Positions 8,590-18,436 of a stretch of 64,000 nucleotides of DNA are shown here, one piece after another. Each line of letters begins with the position of its first letter. The first letter of the stretch is position 1. The DNA comes from Nocardia vinacea. GTDB taxonomy: Bacteria > Actinomycetota > Actinomycetes > Mycobacteriales > Mycobacteriaceae. The stretch lies in the NCBI RefSeq assembly GCF_035920345.1, contig NZ_CP109149.1:6324001-6388000 (forward strand), given 5' to 3'. Made by a program: the position numbers and the translations under genes. A model generated the notes under the pieces. It saw only the letters and a program-made list of their open reading frames with translations. It did no database searches and was not told where the DNA came from.

Positions 8590-10848
8590 GTGGCAGAACT
8601 TGCGCTCACCGCTCGACTGAATCCCTCCGCCGCAGATGCCAGGCGCGGGGTGGTCCGGTTGCATCCGGAGGCGCTGACCGCGCTCGGCCTGCGGGAATGG
8701 GACGGTATCGCGCTGATCGGGGCGCGGCGCACCGCCGCGGTCGTCGGGGTGGCTCCGGCGGGCACACCGGCCGGGGTCGCGCTGCTCGATGACGTCACAT
8801 TGTCCAACGCGGGGCTGCGTGAGGACGCGAATGTGGTGGTCTCGCCCGCGACGGTATACGGGGCCAAGCAGATCTCGGTGAGCGGTTCGGTGCATGCCAC
8901 CAGGACCATTCCGGCGGCGACGCTGCGGCAGGCGCTGCTGGGCAAGGTGGTCACGATCGGCGACGCGGTCTCGCTACTGCCCCGCGACCTGGGTCCGGAT
9001 ATCAGCTCCTCCGCTGCTACACAGGCACTTTCGCGCACCTTCGGCATCGCGTGGACCACCGAGTTGCTGACCGTCACCGCGACCGATCCCGGCCGCGCTC
9101 CGGTGAGCGTGCAGCCGAATACCGCGGTGGTCTGGGGCGCGAGCGCGGTGGCGGCCCGGGATTCCGCCGATCGGGCGGCGGCCGGGCTGCCGGTACCAGC
9201 AGGTGAGGCCGCGCGTGGGGCCACCGAGGCCGCGGCGCTGGCCGCGACCAATGGGGCGGGCGCGGGTTGGACCGCGACCGTCGGCGAGTCGACCATCCCG
9301 GTCGAGGACCTGGCTGGTGCGCATGGGCAGGCGGCGAAACTCCAGGAGTGGCTCAGCCTCGCGCTCGACGAACCGGAACTGCTGAAGGCCCTGGGCGCTA
9401 CACCGCATCTCGGGGTCTTGATCACCGGCCCGGCCGGGGTCGGCAAGGCTACGCTGGCGCGTGCGGTGGCCGCGCCGCGGCGCATCGTCGAACTGGATGG
9501 TCCGACGGTCGGCGCGGCTGAAAGCGGTGCGCGGTTGCGCGAAGTCGCGGCCGCGGTGGCCGAAATCGGTAGCGGGCGAGGCGGAATCCTGCTCGTCACC
9601 GATATCGACGCACTGCTGCCCGCACCGGCCGAACCGGTCGCCACGCTGATCCTGGACCAGTTGCGCGCGGCGATCGCCGAGCCCTGCGTGACACTCCTGG
9701 CGACCACCGCGCATCCGGCCGGTATCGATCCGCGGCTGCGCGCACCCGATCTCTGCGATCGCGAACTCGCACTCGCGCTGCCGACCGCCGCCGTACGCAA
9801 GGCACTGCTCGAGCAGCTGTTGCGCAAGGTACCGACCAAGGATCTGAAACTCGACGAGATCGCCTCGCGCACACCCGGATTCGTAGTCTCAGACCTGGCC
9901 GCGCTGTGTCGGGAGGCGGCGCTGCGTGCGGCTTCGCGGGCCAGTAAACAACAGTCGGAACCGGAGCTGACCCAACCCGACCTGCTCGGCGCCACCGAGG
10001 TGATCCGGCCGCTATCGCGTTCCGGGACCGAGGAACTCGCGATCGGCAGCCTCAGCCTGGACGACGTCGGGGACATGGCCGAAACCAAAGAGGCGCTCAC
10101 CGAAACCGTGCTCTGGCCGCTGCGCCACCCGGATTCGTTCGCCCGCCTCGGTATTCGTCCGCCGCGCGGCGTACTGCTCTACGGCCCGCCGGGCTGCGGT
10201 AAGACCTTCCTGATCCGCGCACTGGCCGGGACCGGTCAGCTCAGCGTGCATTCGGTCAAGGGCGCCGAGTTGATGGACAAATGGGTCGGCGCCTCCGAGC
10301 GTGCAGTGCGCGAATTGTTCCAGCGCGCACGCGATTCCGCGCCATCGCTGATCTTCCTGGACGAGGTGGACGCACTCGCGCCGCGCCGCGGTCAGAACAG
10401 CGACTCCGGCGTCGGTGACCGCGTGGTCGCGGCACTGCTCACCGAACTCGACGGCGTGGAACCGCTGCGCGATGTGGTGGTGCTCGGCGCGACGAACCGT
10501 CCGGAACTGATCGATCCCGCACTGCTTCGCCCCGGCCGATTGGAACGGCTGATCTTCGTGCCGCCGCCGGACGGCGACGCCCGACTGGAGATCCTGCGGG
10601 CCGCCGGGAAATCGGTGCCGCTGGCCGCCGATGTCGACCTGGCCGCGCTCGCCACCGATCTGGACGGCTATTCCGCGGCCGATTGCAGTGCGCTGCTGCG
10701 CGAAGCCGCATTTGCCGCGATGCGCCGCGATGTTGACGCCGCCGATGTCACCGCCGGGGATGTCGCGGCGGCCAGGGCGGCGGTGCGGCCGTCACTCGAT
10801 GCCGAGCAGGTCGAGTCGCTGCGCCGGTACGCGGACAACCGCCGATAG
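8590..10848 (+). CDS. Cdc48/VCP-like AAA+ ATPase
   Basis: 752 residues: an N-terminal Cdc48-N-like double-psi barrel (to about 180), then two AAA modules. D1 has Walker A GPAGVGKA at 280-287, with Ala in place of Thr/Ser, and a degraded Walker B (LLVTDID), so it probably does not hydrolyse ATP. D2 is intact: GPPGCGKT at 532-539, LIFLDEVDAL, and a second region of homology with the arginines of RPGRLERL. The likely role is protein unfolding or remodelling in the cytosol. M. tuberculosis has a matching gene, Rv0435c, close to psd. Start GTG 8590. Confidence 0.88.
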   Translation: MAELALTARLNPSAADARRGVVRLHPEALTALGLREWDGIALIGARRTAAVVGVAPAGTPAGVALLDDVTLSNAGLREDANVVVSPATVYGAKQISVSGSVHATRTIPAATLRQALLGKVVTIGDAVSLLPRDLGPDISSSAATQALSRTFGIAWTTELLTVTATDPGRAPVSVQPNTAVVWGASAVAARDSADRAAAGLPVPAGEAARGATEAAALAATNGAGAGWTATVGESTIPVEDLAGAHGQAAKLQEWLSLALDEPELLKALGATPHLGVLITGPAGVGKATLARAVAAPRRIVELDGPTVGAAESGARLREVAAAVAEIGSGRGGILLVTDIDALLPAPAEPVATLILDQLRAAIAEPCVTLLATTAHPAGIDPRLRAPDLCDRELALALPTAAVRKALLEQLLRKVPTKDLKLDEIASRTPGFVVSDLAALCREAALRAASRASKQQSEPELTQPDLLGATEVIRPLSRSGTEELAIGSLSLDDVGDMAETKEALTETVLWPLRHPDSFARLGIRPPRGVLLYGPPGCGKTFLIRALAGTGQLSVHSVKGAELMDKWVGASERAVRELFQRARDSAPSLIFLDEVDALAPRRGQNSDSGVGDRVVAALLTELDGVEPLRDVVVLGATNRPELIDPALLRPGRLERLIFVPPPDGDARLEILRAAGKSVPLAADVDLAALATDLDGYSAADCSALLREAAFAAMRRDVDAADVTAGDVAAARAAVRPSLDAEQVESLRRYADNRR

Positions 10849-10973
10849 CCGTTGCCGATCAGAGCAACCTTCCGGTAATTACTGTCTTCCTGCGTTTTCC
10901 GCAAATCCGACATATCCGGGCAATATGGGCGCAATCACATGCTCCCGCGTCGCGCGGGGGTAAGTTCGACGAG

Positions 10974-12278
10974 GTGCACAAGATCGGCAATGCGATCGAC
11001 ACGATCACGGCCTTCTTCGGGGCCGCGGTCGCGGGCGTCGCACTGTTCCTGCCGATCACCTTCAGTTGGAGCGCCGACAGCTCGCCGTATCGGTTGGCCA
11101 GCCTGAACAACAGCGTGCCGCGAAGTGCCGCGATCGGGGTGATCGTCGCGGTGGCCATCGCGGTGCTGGTGATCACCTTTCACAAGCCGCTGGTGGCATG
11201 GGCGGCGGCACTGTTCGGCGCGGTCGGCATCGACGTCAATCACTTTGCCGGACGCCATGTTTCCTCGACCGACCTGCTGACCACCCAGAACTATCTGGAT
11301 TCGATCCTGGCCGGTGTGCTGCTCGGCGCCTTGGGCGCGGCAGTGCTGCGTCGACCGGGTCCGGCGGCCGGCTTCGTGATCGGCGCCGCCGGCTTCTTCG
11401 TCTACGGTGATCTCGCGGAACTGCTGGAGATCGCCGACGACGATCCGCACGCGGTGCTCGAGACACCGCCGCGCTGGCTCGTCAGCGTCGCGGTAGTACT
11501 GCTGATCGTCAGTGTGCTTCGCAATCGGTCCCAGCCCGAGGAATCGAAACCGCCGCGGATCGCCGTCGAACTTCCGGTCACGCCGATCCTGGCCTCGATG
11601 GTGCTGGCACTGGTGATCCTGGCCATTACCGAATGGCTGGCGCGGCAGTATCAACATGCGCCGAATGTCAGTCATGCGATCGAAATCGGGATGGCGGTCG
11701 CCGCGACGATCATCGCCGCCACCGCCGCGGCCATGCTGCTACCCGGACGCGACGGCACCGGGGTGTATCTGGCGGTGAGTCTGGTCGCCGCCACCGATGC
11801 GATCGGCGGGGATCCGCGGCCCGGGTGGAGCGTTGCCGCGCTGATCGCGGTCACCGCCGTCGGGCTGCTGATCGGGATTCGCCTGCCCTCGACATTCATC
11901 GCCATCCTGCTGATCACTGGACTCGCGGTATTCGCCCTGGTGAGATCCCCCGACCATCGCTATGCGACCGCGGCGGGCAGCGTGGCCCTGGCGCTCACGG
12001 CTGGTTACTGTTGCGGCACCGCGCGTCCCCGCTACGCACCGAGCGGAGTGCTCGCAATCTCGGCGCTGTACCTGCCGTCGATCATCACCGCATTGCCGCA
12101 CGACACCGCCGAGTGGCCGCCGCACGGGGGCGCCGACCATCAAGCGCTGGTCGGCCGGACCGCGCTCGCGATAGTCTGCGGTTCGGCCCTCGGGCTGGTG
12201 GTGCTGCGCCGATTCCGGCCGCGCAGCCGACCCAAGCCGGGGCAATCCGTCGACGACGAAACGTTAGCGGACATATAG
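10974..12278 (+). CDS. Polytopic membrane protein of unknown function
   Basis: 434 residues with many hydrophobic segments (roughly ten or more) and short charged loops; the end is cytoplasmic and basic (RRFRPRSRPKPGQ). A short polar insert follows the fifth or sixth segment (DDDPHAVLETPPR). No transporter signature was recognised. Start GTG 10974. The Mrp antiporter operon begins 111 bases downstream on the same strand, so a link with ion transport is possible but not shown. Confidence 0.7.
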   Translation: MHKIGNAIDTITAFFGAAVAGVALFLPITFSWSADSSPYRLASLNNSVPRSAAIGVIVAVAIAVLVITFHKPLVAWAAALFGAVGIDVNHFAGRHVSSTDLLTTQNYLDSILAGVLLGALGAAVLRRPGPAAGFVIGAAGFFVYGDLAELLEIADDDPHAVLETPPRWLVSVAVVLLIVSVLRNRSQPEESKPPRIAVELPVTPILASMVLALVILAITEWLARQYQHAPNVSHAIEIGMAVAATIIAATAAAMLLPGRDGTGVYLAVSLVAATDAIGGDPRPGWSVAALIAVTAVGLLIGIRLPSTFIAILLITGLAVFALVRSPDHRYATAAGSVALALTAGYCCGTARPRYAPSGVLAISALYLPSIITALPHDTAEWPPHGGADHQALVGRTALAIVCGSALGLVVLRRFRPRSRPKPGQSVDDETLADI

Positions 12279-12389
12279 CCCACCAGCCCGGAGATGGCAT
12301 ACGCCATACTCGCTCGGCCGACGAAACCCCCAGGCTCCAAGTAGGATCATTCGGTATCACCCCGCCGCAACTACCCGACGGAGTGCAGT

Positions 12390-15272
12390 TTGCTCGGAAT
12401 CCTGCTCGCGCTCGTGACAGCCGCACTTGCGGCACCGTTGTGCGTGCGGGCGTTGGGGCGCAACGGTTTCTACGTACTCGCGCTCGTCCCGTTCGGCTGT
12501 CTCGGCTGGGTGATCGCGAATTGGGGTAGAACACAGCGGGTTCGGGTCGGTTGGGCGCCGAGCATCGAAATGAATATCGAGCTGCGCTTCGATTCGCTGG
12601 CCGCCATCATGTCCGCGCTGGTGCTCGGCATCGGCGCGGTGATTCTCGCTTATTGCGCACGGTATTTCGAGGACGACGAACCGCGGTTGCCGGTGTTCGC
12701 GGCCCAGTTGGTCGCCTTCGCCGGGGCCATGTTCGGCCTGGTCACCAGCGATAATATGTTGCTGCTCTTCGTCTTCTGGGAAATGACGACGGTGTTGTCG
12801 TTCCTGTTGGTCGGCCACAATGCCGAACAGGCGGTGAGCAGGCGGGCCGCGATCCAGGCGCTCTTGGTGACCGGGGCGGGCGGGCTGGCGATGCTGGTCG
12901 GGATCATCATCCTCGGTCAGGTGAGCGGCAGTTATCTGCTGTCGGATCTGTTCGCCGGACCGCCTTCCGGCATCGCGGTAGATGTCGCGGTGGTGCTGCT
13001 GTTGGTCGGGGCATTGAGCAAATCGGCGATCGTGCCGCTGCACTTCTGGCTGCCGGGTGCGATGGCGGCGCCGACACCGGTGAGCGCGTACCTGCATGCG
13101 GCGGCCATGGTGAAGGCGGGTGTTTATCTGGTGGCGCGGTTGGCGCCGGTCTTCGCAGAAAGCCCGGCTTGGCATCCGCTGATCCTGACGCTCGGTGTGG
13201 CGTCGATGGTGCTCGCGGGATTGCGGTCGTTGCAGGTGACGGATCTGAAGCTGGTGCTCGCCTTCGGGACGGTGAGTCAGTTGGGGTTCCTGATCATGCT
13301 GGTCGGGCTGGGAACGCCGGATGCGGCACTGGCCGGGGCGACCTTGATCGTGGCGCATGCGCTGTTCAAGGCGTGTTTGTTCATGGTGGTCGGGATTATC
13401 GAGCACGGGGCCGGTACGCGGGATCTGCGGGAGTTGTCGGGGCTGGGGCGGCGTGCGCCGGTGCTGTGCGGGGTTGCGGTGCTGGCGGCGCTCAGTATGG
13501 CCGGGATTCCGCCGCTGGTGGGGTTCGTGGGCAAGGAAGGTGCGTTGGCCGCGGTGTTGGATGCCGATGTCCTCGGCGAACCGGCCAAGGCCGCGTTGGC
13601 CGTCGGTGTGGTGCTGGGATCCATGCTGACTGTTGGCTACAGCATTCGGTTCATTTGGGGAGCCTTTGCGGATAGGGAGGTGCTATCCCGTGGCGAGCCC
13701 GAGAGCGGAGATCTGCATGCTGACGGGGACCTGCACCTTGCGGAGCGCGGTTATGGTCACTGGCATGCGCCGGGAGCGCTGTTCACGGCTGCGCCCGGCT
13801 TGCTCGCGGTGGGGAGCCTGGTAGCCGGTCTCTGCGCACCATGGCTGGACGATCTATTGAATCCCTACGCGAAAACCCTTCCCGGCGTGCTCGATTCGCA
13901 TCTCGTACTATGGCACGGCTTCAATGTTCCACTGGCACTGACGATCCTGATCACCTGCGCGGGCATCGTGGTTTTCCAGCTGCGCGGTCACATCGGCGAA
14001 TCCGCGACCATGCTCGGCAATGCCGACCGCGCCTACGACGCCACCCTGCGGGCCATGGACCGGCTGTCACTGCGGATGACCGGTGCGGTGCAGCGCGGTT
14101 CGCTGCCGCTGAGTCAGGCGGCGATCCTGGTGACATTGATCCTGCTGCCGACGGTGCTGCTCGCGCTCGGCACGCACACCGGAGTTCGCCTGCGCCTGTG
14201 GGATTCGCCGTTCCAGGTCGCCATCGGCGCGATCATGGCCGTCATGGCGCTGGCCGCGACGGTGCTGCGCAACCGTTTGGCCGCCGTGCTCGTCGTCGGC
14301 GTCACCGGTTACGGCTGCGGTGTGATCTTCGCGCTGCACGGTGCGCCCGATCTGGCGCTGACCCAATTCCTGGTCGAGACACTGACTTTGGTGATCTTCG
14401 TACTGGTGCTGCGCGCCTTCCCGGCCGAAATCGACGAAAGCCGCACGGCCGCATTCAAAGTGCGTCGGGCGATCCTGTCGGCACTGGTCGGTGCGACGGT
14501 CGCGGTGCTGGCCGCCTTCGCCGTCGCGGCCCGCTCCACCGAACCCATCTGGCACCTGATCCCCGATGCCGCATACACATTCGGCGGCGGTAAAAATGCC
14601 GTCAATGTTCTGCTCGTCGATATCCGGGCCTGGGATACCCTCGGCGAGATCTCGGTGCTCGTCGTGGCCGCGACCGGTGTGGCATCGCTGGTATTCCGCA
14701 GCCGACGTTTCGGCAGCGCGCCGCGCGCGGCGGACTCCCCGGACTACGATCCGGACCTGATCAGCTGGTTGCCCGCGGGGCGGCTGGTGGGTCGGCGCGA
14801 ACGATCGATGGTCCTGCAGGTCACCACCCGACTGGTCTTCCCGACCATCATGGTGCTGTCGGTGTACTTCTTCTTCTCCGGCCACAATGCGCCGGGCGGC
14901 GGTTTCGCGGGCGGACTGACCGCCGGACTAGCCCTGACGCTGCGCTATCTCGCGGGCGGCCGCTACGAACTCGGCGAGGCACTGCCCGTCGATGCGGGGC
15001 ATTTGCTCGGCGGCGGGCTGGCGCTGGCCGCCGGAACCGCGAGCACCTCACTGCTGCTCGGCGCGCCGCCACTGTCGTCGGCGATCGTGGAAGTGACGCT
15101 GCCGGTGATCGGGCACGTCAAGGTGGTCACCGCATTGTTCTTCGATCTCGGCGTCTATCTCATCGTGGTCGGGCTGGTCCTGGACGTGCTGCGCAGCCTG
15201 GGCGCGCGCCTGGACAGCGAGCTGGCCACCGACGAGGACGAATCCACCTCGGCGCAAGGACGTTTCCAGTGA
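12390..15272 (+). CDS. mnhA: Na+/H+ antiporter subunit A with fused subunit B domain
   Basis: 960 residues. The N-terminal two thirds is a NuoL-like proton-pumping domain (DNMLLLFVFWEMTTVLSFLLVGHN; PLHFWLPGAMAAPTPVSAYLHAA; KACLFMVVGIIEHG). After further helices comes the MnhB module near residues 815-940 (RLVFPTIMVLSVYFFFSGHN then APGGGFAGGL). The A-B fusion is one known arrangement of Mrp systems. The start is taken as TTG 12390, with GGAG 5 bases upstream. Mrp complexes export Na+ in exchange for H+ at the cytoplasmic membrane. It overlaps mnhC by 4 bases. Confidence 0.93.
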   Translation: MLGILLALVTAALAAPLCVRALGRNGFYVLALVPFGCLGWVIANWGRTQRVRVGWAPSIEMNIELRFDSLAAIMSALVLGIGAVILAYCARYFEDDEPRLPVFAAQLVAFAGAMFGLVTSDNMLLLFVFWEMTTVLSFLLVGHNAEQAVSRRAAIQALLVTGAGGLAMLVGIIILGQVSGSYLLSDLFAGPPSGIAVDVAVVLLLVGALSKSAIVPLHFWLPGAMAAPTPVSAYLHAAAMVKAGVYLVARLAPVFAESPAWHPLILTLGVASMVLAGLRSLQVTDLKLVLAFGTVSQLGFLIMLVGLGTPDAALAGATLIVAHALFKACLFMVVGIIEHGAGTRDLRELSGLGRRAPVLCGVAVLAALSMAGIPPLVGFVGKEGALAAVLDADVLGEPAKAALAVGVVLGSMLTVGYSIRFIWGAFADREVLSRGEPESGDLHADGDLHLAERGYGHWHAPGALFTAAPGLLAVGSLVAGLCAPWLDDLLNPYAKTLPGVLDSHLVLWHGFNVPLALTILITCAGIVVFQLRGHIGESATMLGNADRAYDATLRAMDRLSLRMTGAVQRGSLPLSQAAILVTLILLPTVLLALGTHTGVRLRLWDSPFQVAIGAIMAVMALAATVLRNRLAAVLVVGVTGYGCGVIFALHGAPDLALTQFLVETLTLVIFVLVLRAFPAEIDESRTAAFKVRRAILSALVGATVAVLAAFAVAARSTEPIWHLIPDAAYTFGGGKNAVNVLLVDIRAWDTLGEISVLVVAATGVASLVFRSRRFGSAPRAADSPDYDPDLISWLPAGRLVGRRERSMVLQVTTRLVFPTIMVLSVYFFFSGHNAPGGGFAGGLTAGLALTLRYLAGGRYELGEALPVDAGHLLGGGLALAAGTASTSLLLGAPPLSSAIVEVTLPVIGHVKVVTALFFDLGVYLIVVGLVLDVLRSLGARLDSELATDEDESTSAQGRFQ

Positions 15273-15640
15273 GTGCGAATCTGACCCTGCTGATCCTGAT
15301 CGGGATTCTCGTCGCGTGCGGTGTCTATCTGATCCTCGAACGCGCGGTGTCGAAAATGCTGCTCGGCATGATCCTGTTCGGCAATGCGGTGAATCTGCTG
15401 ATCCTGACCGTCGGCGGGCGGGACGGTCGGCCACCCATCCGTGGTGAGGGCAAAGAGGTGGCCGATCCGCTGGCCCAGGCGATGGTGCTCACCGCGATCG
15501 TGATCACCATGGGTCTCGCGGCCTTCGTGCTCGCCCTCGCCTATCGCTCCTACATCCTCACCACCACCGACACCGTGCAGAACGATCCGGAGGACGCCGA
15601 GGTCGCCGCCCGGCGCGAGGCAGAGGATCCGGCGCATTGA
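15269..15640 (+). CDS. mnhC: Na+/H+ antiporter subunit C
   Basis: 123 residues, NuoK-like with three membrane helices (LLILIGILVACGVYLILERA; LGMILFGNAVNLLILTVGG; AMVLTAIVITMGLAAFVLAL). GTG 15269 overlaps the mnhA stop as GTGA, and its own stop overlaps mnhD. The Mrp complex needs all subunits; this one forms part of the membrane core. Confidence 0.92.
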   Translation: MSANLTLLILIGILVACGVYLILERAVSKMLLGMILFGNAVNLLILTVGGRDGRPPIRGEGKEVADPLAQAMVLTAIVITMGLAAFVLALAYRSYILTTTDTVQNDPEDAEVAARREAEDPAH

Positions 15641-17241
15641 GTCTGCTGACCACGCTCGCGCCGCTACCGGTCCTGGTGCCCCTGCTCGGGGCGGCGGGCA
15701 CGCTGGTGTTCGGGCGGCAGCCGCGCATCCAGCGCTCCGTCATGCTGTTCGTGCTGTCGGTCGTGGTGGCCATCTGCGGGATGCTGCTGTATCTGGTCGA
15801 TCGCGACGGAACCACCGCGCTGCAGGTCGGCGGTTGGGGTACGCCGATCGGCATCACGCTGGTGGTCGATCGACTATCCGCGGCCATGCTGCTCGTCTCC
15901 GCGATCGTGCTGCTCGCGGTCTCGGTCTACGGTGCGGGCCAGAATATCCGTGACGGTGACGACCGCCAGCCGACCTCGATCTATCGACCGACCTATCTCG
16001 TACTCACCGCGGGTGTTTCGGCCGCATTCCTGGCCGGTGACCTGTTCAACCTGTTCGTCGGCTTCGAAATCCTGCTCGCCGCATCGTTCGTGCTGCTCAC
16101 CGTCGGCGCGACCGCGGACCGGATCCGCGCCGGTATCGCGTATGTGATGGTCTCGATGGTGTCGTCGCTCATCTTCCTGACCGGCATCGCGCTGGCCTAC
16201 GCGGCCACCGGAACACTGAATCTGGCCCAGTTGGCGGTGCGAATGGGCCAGGTGCCCAACGGTATTCGGATGGCCGTCTACGCGGTGCTGCTGGTCGCCT
16301 TCGGCATCAAGGCGGCGGTCTTCCCGCTCTCGAACTGGCTGCCCGACTCCTACCCCACCGCACCCGCACCGGTGACTGCGGTCTTCGCGGGCCTGCTGAC
16401 GAAAGTCGGTGTGTACGCGATCATCCGGACGCATTCCCTGCTGTTCCCCGACGGCGGATTCGACGATGTGCTGCTGGTCTGTGGCCTGCTCACCATGTTG
16501 GTCGGGATCTTCGGTGCGATCGCCCAGAGCGATATCCGGCGCCTGCTGTCGTTCACCCTGGTGAGCCATATCGGCTACATGGTGTTCGGTATCGGACTCT
16601 CCACCGCCGCAGGCCTTTCCGGTGCGGTGTTCTACGTGGCGCACCACATTCTGGTGCAGACGGCGCTGTTCCTGGTGGTCGGACTGATCGAGCGGCAGGC
16701 AGGATCGGTATCACTGCGACGACTGGGTGGTTTGGCGGCGGCCAGTCCGCTGCTGGCGATCCTGTTCCTGGTGCCCGCCTTGAATCTCGGTGGTATACCG
16801 CCGTTCTCGGGATTCATCGGGAAGGTCGCGCTGCTGCAGGCGGGTGCGGCAGCTGGCAGCGTACTGGCGTGGGTGCTGGTAGCAGGATCGGTAGTGACCA
16901 GCCTGCTGACGCTGTATGCCGTGGCGCGGGTGTGGAGCAAGGCGTTCTGGCGGCCGCGCATCGAGGCGCCGGAGGGGCATCTCACCGCGGCGAAACCACC
17001 GACGCTGGTGGAGGATTCGACCGATATGCTCTACGACGAACGCACCGATCCGGGACGCATGCCGCTTTTGATGGTTGGGTCGACAGCGGCGCTCGTGATG
17101 GTCGGTCTGTGTCTGACCGTATTCGCCGGTCCGATTCTGCGCATCGCGGACCGCGCCGCCGACGACCTGAGCAATCCGGCGGTGTATGTCGGTGCGGTGC
17201 TCGGCAATTCGCATGCCGACGCGAAGGGGACGAACCGATGA
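15637..17241 (+). CDS. mnhD: Na+/H+ antiporter subunit D
   Basis: 534 residues, a NuoM/N-like channel subunit. Visible motifs: LFNLFVGFEILLAASFVLLT, KAAVFPLSNWLPDSYPTAPA with the conserved lysine, and VSHIGYMVFGIG. TTG 15637 overlaps the mnhC stop by 4 bases; the rare start is accepted because it fits the coupled spacing of the whole operon. A soluble loop of about 50 residues lies near 445-490, before the last helix. Confidence 0.93.
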   Translation: MSLLTTLAPLPVLVPLLGAAGTLVFGRQPRIQRSVMLFVLSVVVAICGMLLYLVDRDGTTALQVGGWGTPIGITLVVDRLSAAMLLVSAIVLLAVSVYGAGQNIRDGDDRQPTSIYRPTYLVLTAGVSAAFLAGDLFNLFVGFEILLAASFVLLTVGATADRIRAGIAYVMVSMVSSLIFLTGIALAYAATGTLNLAQLAVRMGQVPNGIRMAVYAVLLVAFGIKAAVFPLSNWLPDSYPTAPAPVTAVFAGLLTKVGVYAIIRTHSLLFPDGGFDDVLLVCGLLTMLVGIFGAIAQSDIRRLLSFTLVSHIGYMVFGIGLSTAAGLSGAVFYVAHHILVQTALFLVVGLIERQAGSVSLRRLGGLAAASPLLAILFLVPALNLGGIPPFSGFIGKVALLQAGAAAGSVLAWVLVAGSVVTSLLTLYAVARVWSKAFWRPRIEAPEGHLTAAKPPTLVEDSTDMLYDERTDPGRMPLLMVGSTAALVMVGLCLTVFAGPILRIADRAADDLSNPAVYVGAVLGNSHADAKGTNR

Positions 17242-17804
17242 GCACCGCACGTAGCCTTGTCCCGAATCGATCGACGGTCGTGCGCGTCGGTGTGCTGTTG
17301 TGGCTGACGGCCGTGTGGTTGACGCTCTGGGGCGATCTCAGCGTGGGCAATCTGCTGGCCGGTCTCGTGGTCGGTGCGTTGATCATGTTGACCCTGCCAC
17401 TGCCGCGCGTCCCGGTATCCGGACGACTACATCCGCTGTCGCTGATCGAATTGATCATCGTCAGTTCGTATTACGCACTGGAATCCAGTCTGCAGGTCGC
17501 CTGGTTCGCGATCCGTCCGGCGCCGCCGCCGGTCTCCGGTGTGCTGCGGGTGAATCTGAGTGTGCGATCCGATCTGGTGCTGGTGTTGTGCGCCGATGTG
17601 CTCAATCTGATTCCGGGCACCATGGTGCTGGAGATCGACCGGCAGCGCTGCGTCTTCTATGTGCACGTCCTGGACGTGAGCAGTGAAAAGGCGGTCGACA
17701 CGTTCTACCGGACCACCCGACGGCTGGAACGGCTGCTCATTTCGTCGTTCGAACGCCCCACCGAATGGCGTTCGGCCCGAACAACTCCGGAGGTGGAGTC
17801 GTGA
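17238..17804 (+). CDS. mnhE: Na+/H+ antiporter subunit E
   Basis: 188 residues: two or three N-terminal membrane helices (LLWLTAVWLTLWGDLSVGNL; LLAGLVVGALIMLTL), then a soluble alpha/beta domain with ANVLNLIPGT-like motif DVLNLIPGTMVLEID and a His in VHVLDV. ATG 17238 overlaps the mnhD stop. Confidence 0.92.
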   Translation: MSTARSLVPNRSTVVRVGVLLWLTAVWLTLWGDLSVGNLLAGLVVGALIMLTLPLPRVPVSGRLHPLSLIELIIVSSYYALESSLQVAWFAIRPAPPPVSGVLRVNLSVRSDLVLVLCADVLNLIPGTMVLEIDRQRCVFYVHVLDVSSEKAVDTFYRTTRRLERLLISSFERPTEWRSARTTPEVES

Positions 17805-18061
17805 ACGTTGTCGCGATTGTGGCGGGCATCATGCTGATGGCCGCCGCGGTGATCGTCAGTTACCGCATCCTGGCCGGTCCGAGCACCCTGGACCGCGTTG
17901 TCGGCATCGATTCGCTGGTGGCCATTGCCGCCTCCGGCCTGGCGGTCTGGGCCGCCTACAGTGACGACACCACGGTCGTTCCCGCGATCGTCGCGCTGGC
18001 GCTGGTCGGCTTCCTCGGCTCCGCAGCGGTGTCCCGATTCCGCGTTCGGGATGACGTATGA
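17801..18061 (+). CDS. mnhF: Na+/H+ antiporter subunit F
   Basis: 86 residues with three membrane helices and the family motif RILAGPSTLDRVVGIDSL. GTG 17801 is chosen over an upstream start in frame because GGAGG lies just ahead and the start overlaps the mnhE stop (GTGA). Confidence 0.91.
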   Translation: MNVVAIVAGIMLMAAAVIVSYRILAGPSTLDRVVGIDSLVAIAASGLAVWAAYSDDTTVVPAIVALALVGFLGSAAVSRFRVRDDV

Positions 18062-18390
18062 ATCTGTGGCACTTGGCCTCCGGCGTCCTCATCCTGAGCG
18101 GCGCGACACTCGCACTGACCGCGTCGATCGCAATCGTGCGCTTTCCGGACACCCTCTCGCGCATGCACGCCGCCACCAAACCCCAGGTCGTCGGCCTGAT
18201 CCTGGTTCTGGAAGGTGTGGCGATCCAGTTGCGCGGGCACGGCAATATCTGGCTGCTGGTGCTGGTCGGGCTGTTCACGCTGCTCACCGCGCCGGTCATC
18301 GCGCATCTGATCGGGCGGACGGCCTATCGGGAGCAGCGCTACCGTGACGGGCTGTTGCGGTTGAACGAGTTGCGGGACGACACGTTGTAA
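18058..18390 (+). CDS. mnhG: Na+/H+ antiporter subunit G
   Basis: 110 residues with three membrane helices and the conserved stretch VRFPDTLSRMHAATKPQVVG. ATG 18058 overlaps mnhF (ATGA). It is the last gene of the operon; order A/B-C-D-E-F-G with 4-base overlaps throughout indicates one transcript. Confidence 0.92.
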   Translation: MNLWHLASGVLILSGATLALTASIAIVRFPDTLSRMHAATKPQVVGLILVLEGVAIQLRGHGNIWLLVLVGLFTLLTAPVIAHLIGRTAYREQRYRDGLLRLNELRDDTL

Positions 18391-18436
18391 GCCGGGCCTG
18401 TCCTGACCTGCGCTCGGCTATGACAGGAAGGGGCGC

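Noticed and set aside
18391..18436. Possible terminator (TGTCCTGA and TCAGGACA) after mnhG
   Set aside because: Arms are only 8 bp and about 30 bases apart, too weak to list as a terminator.
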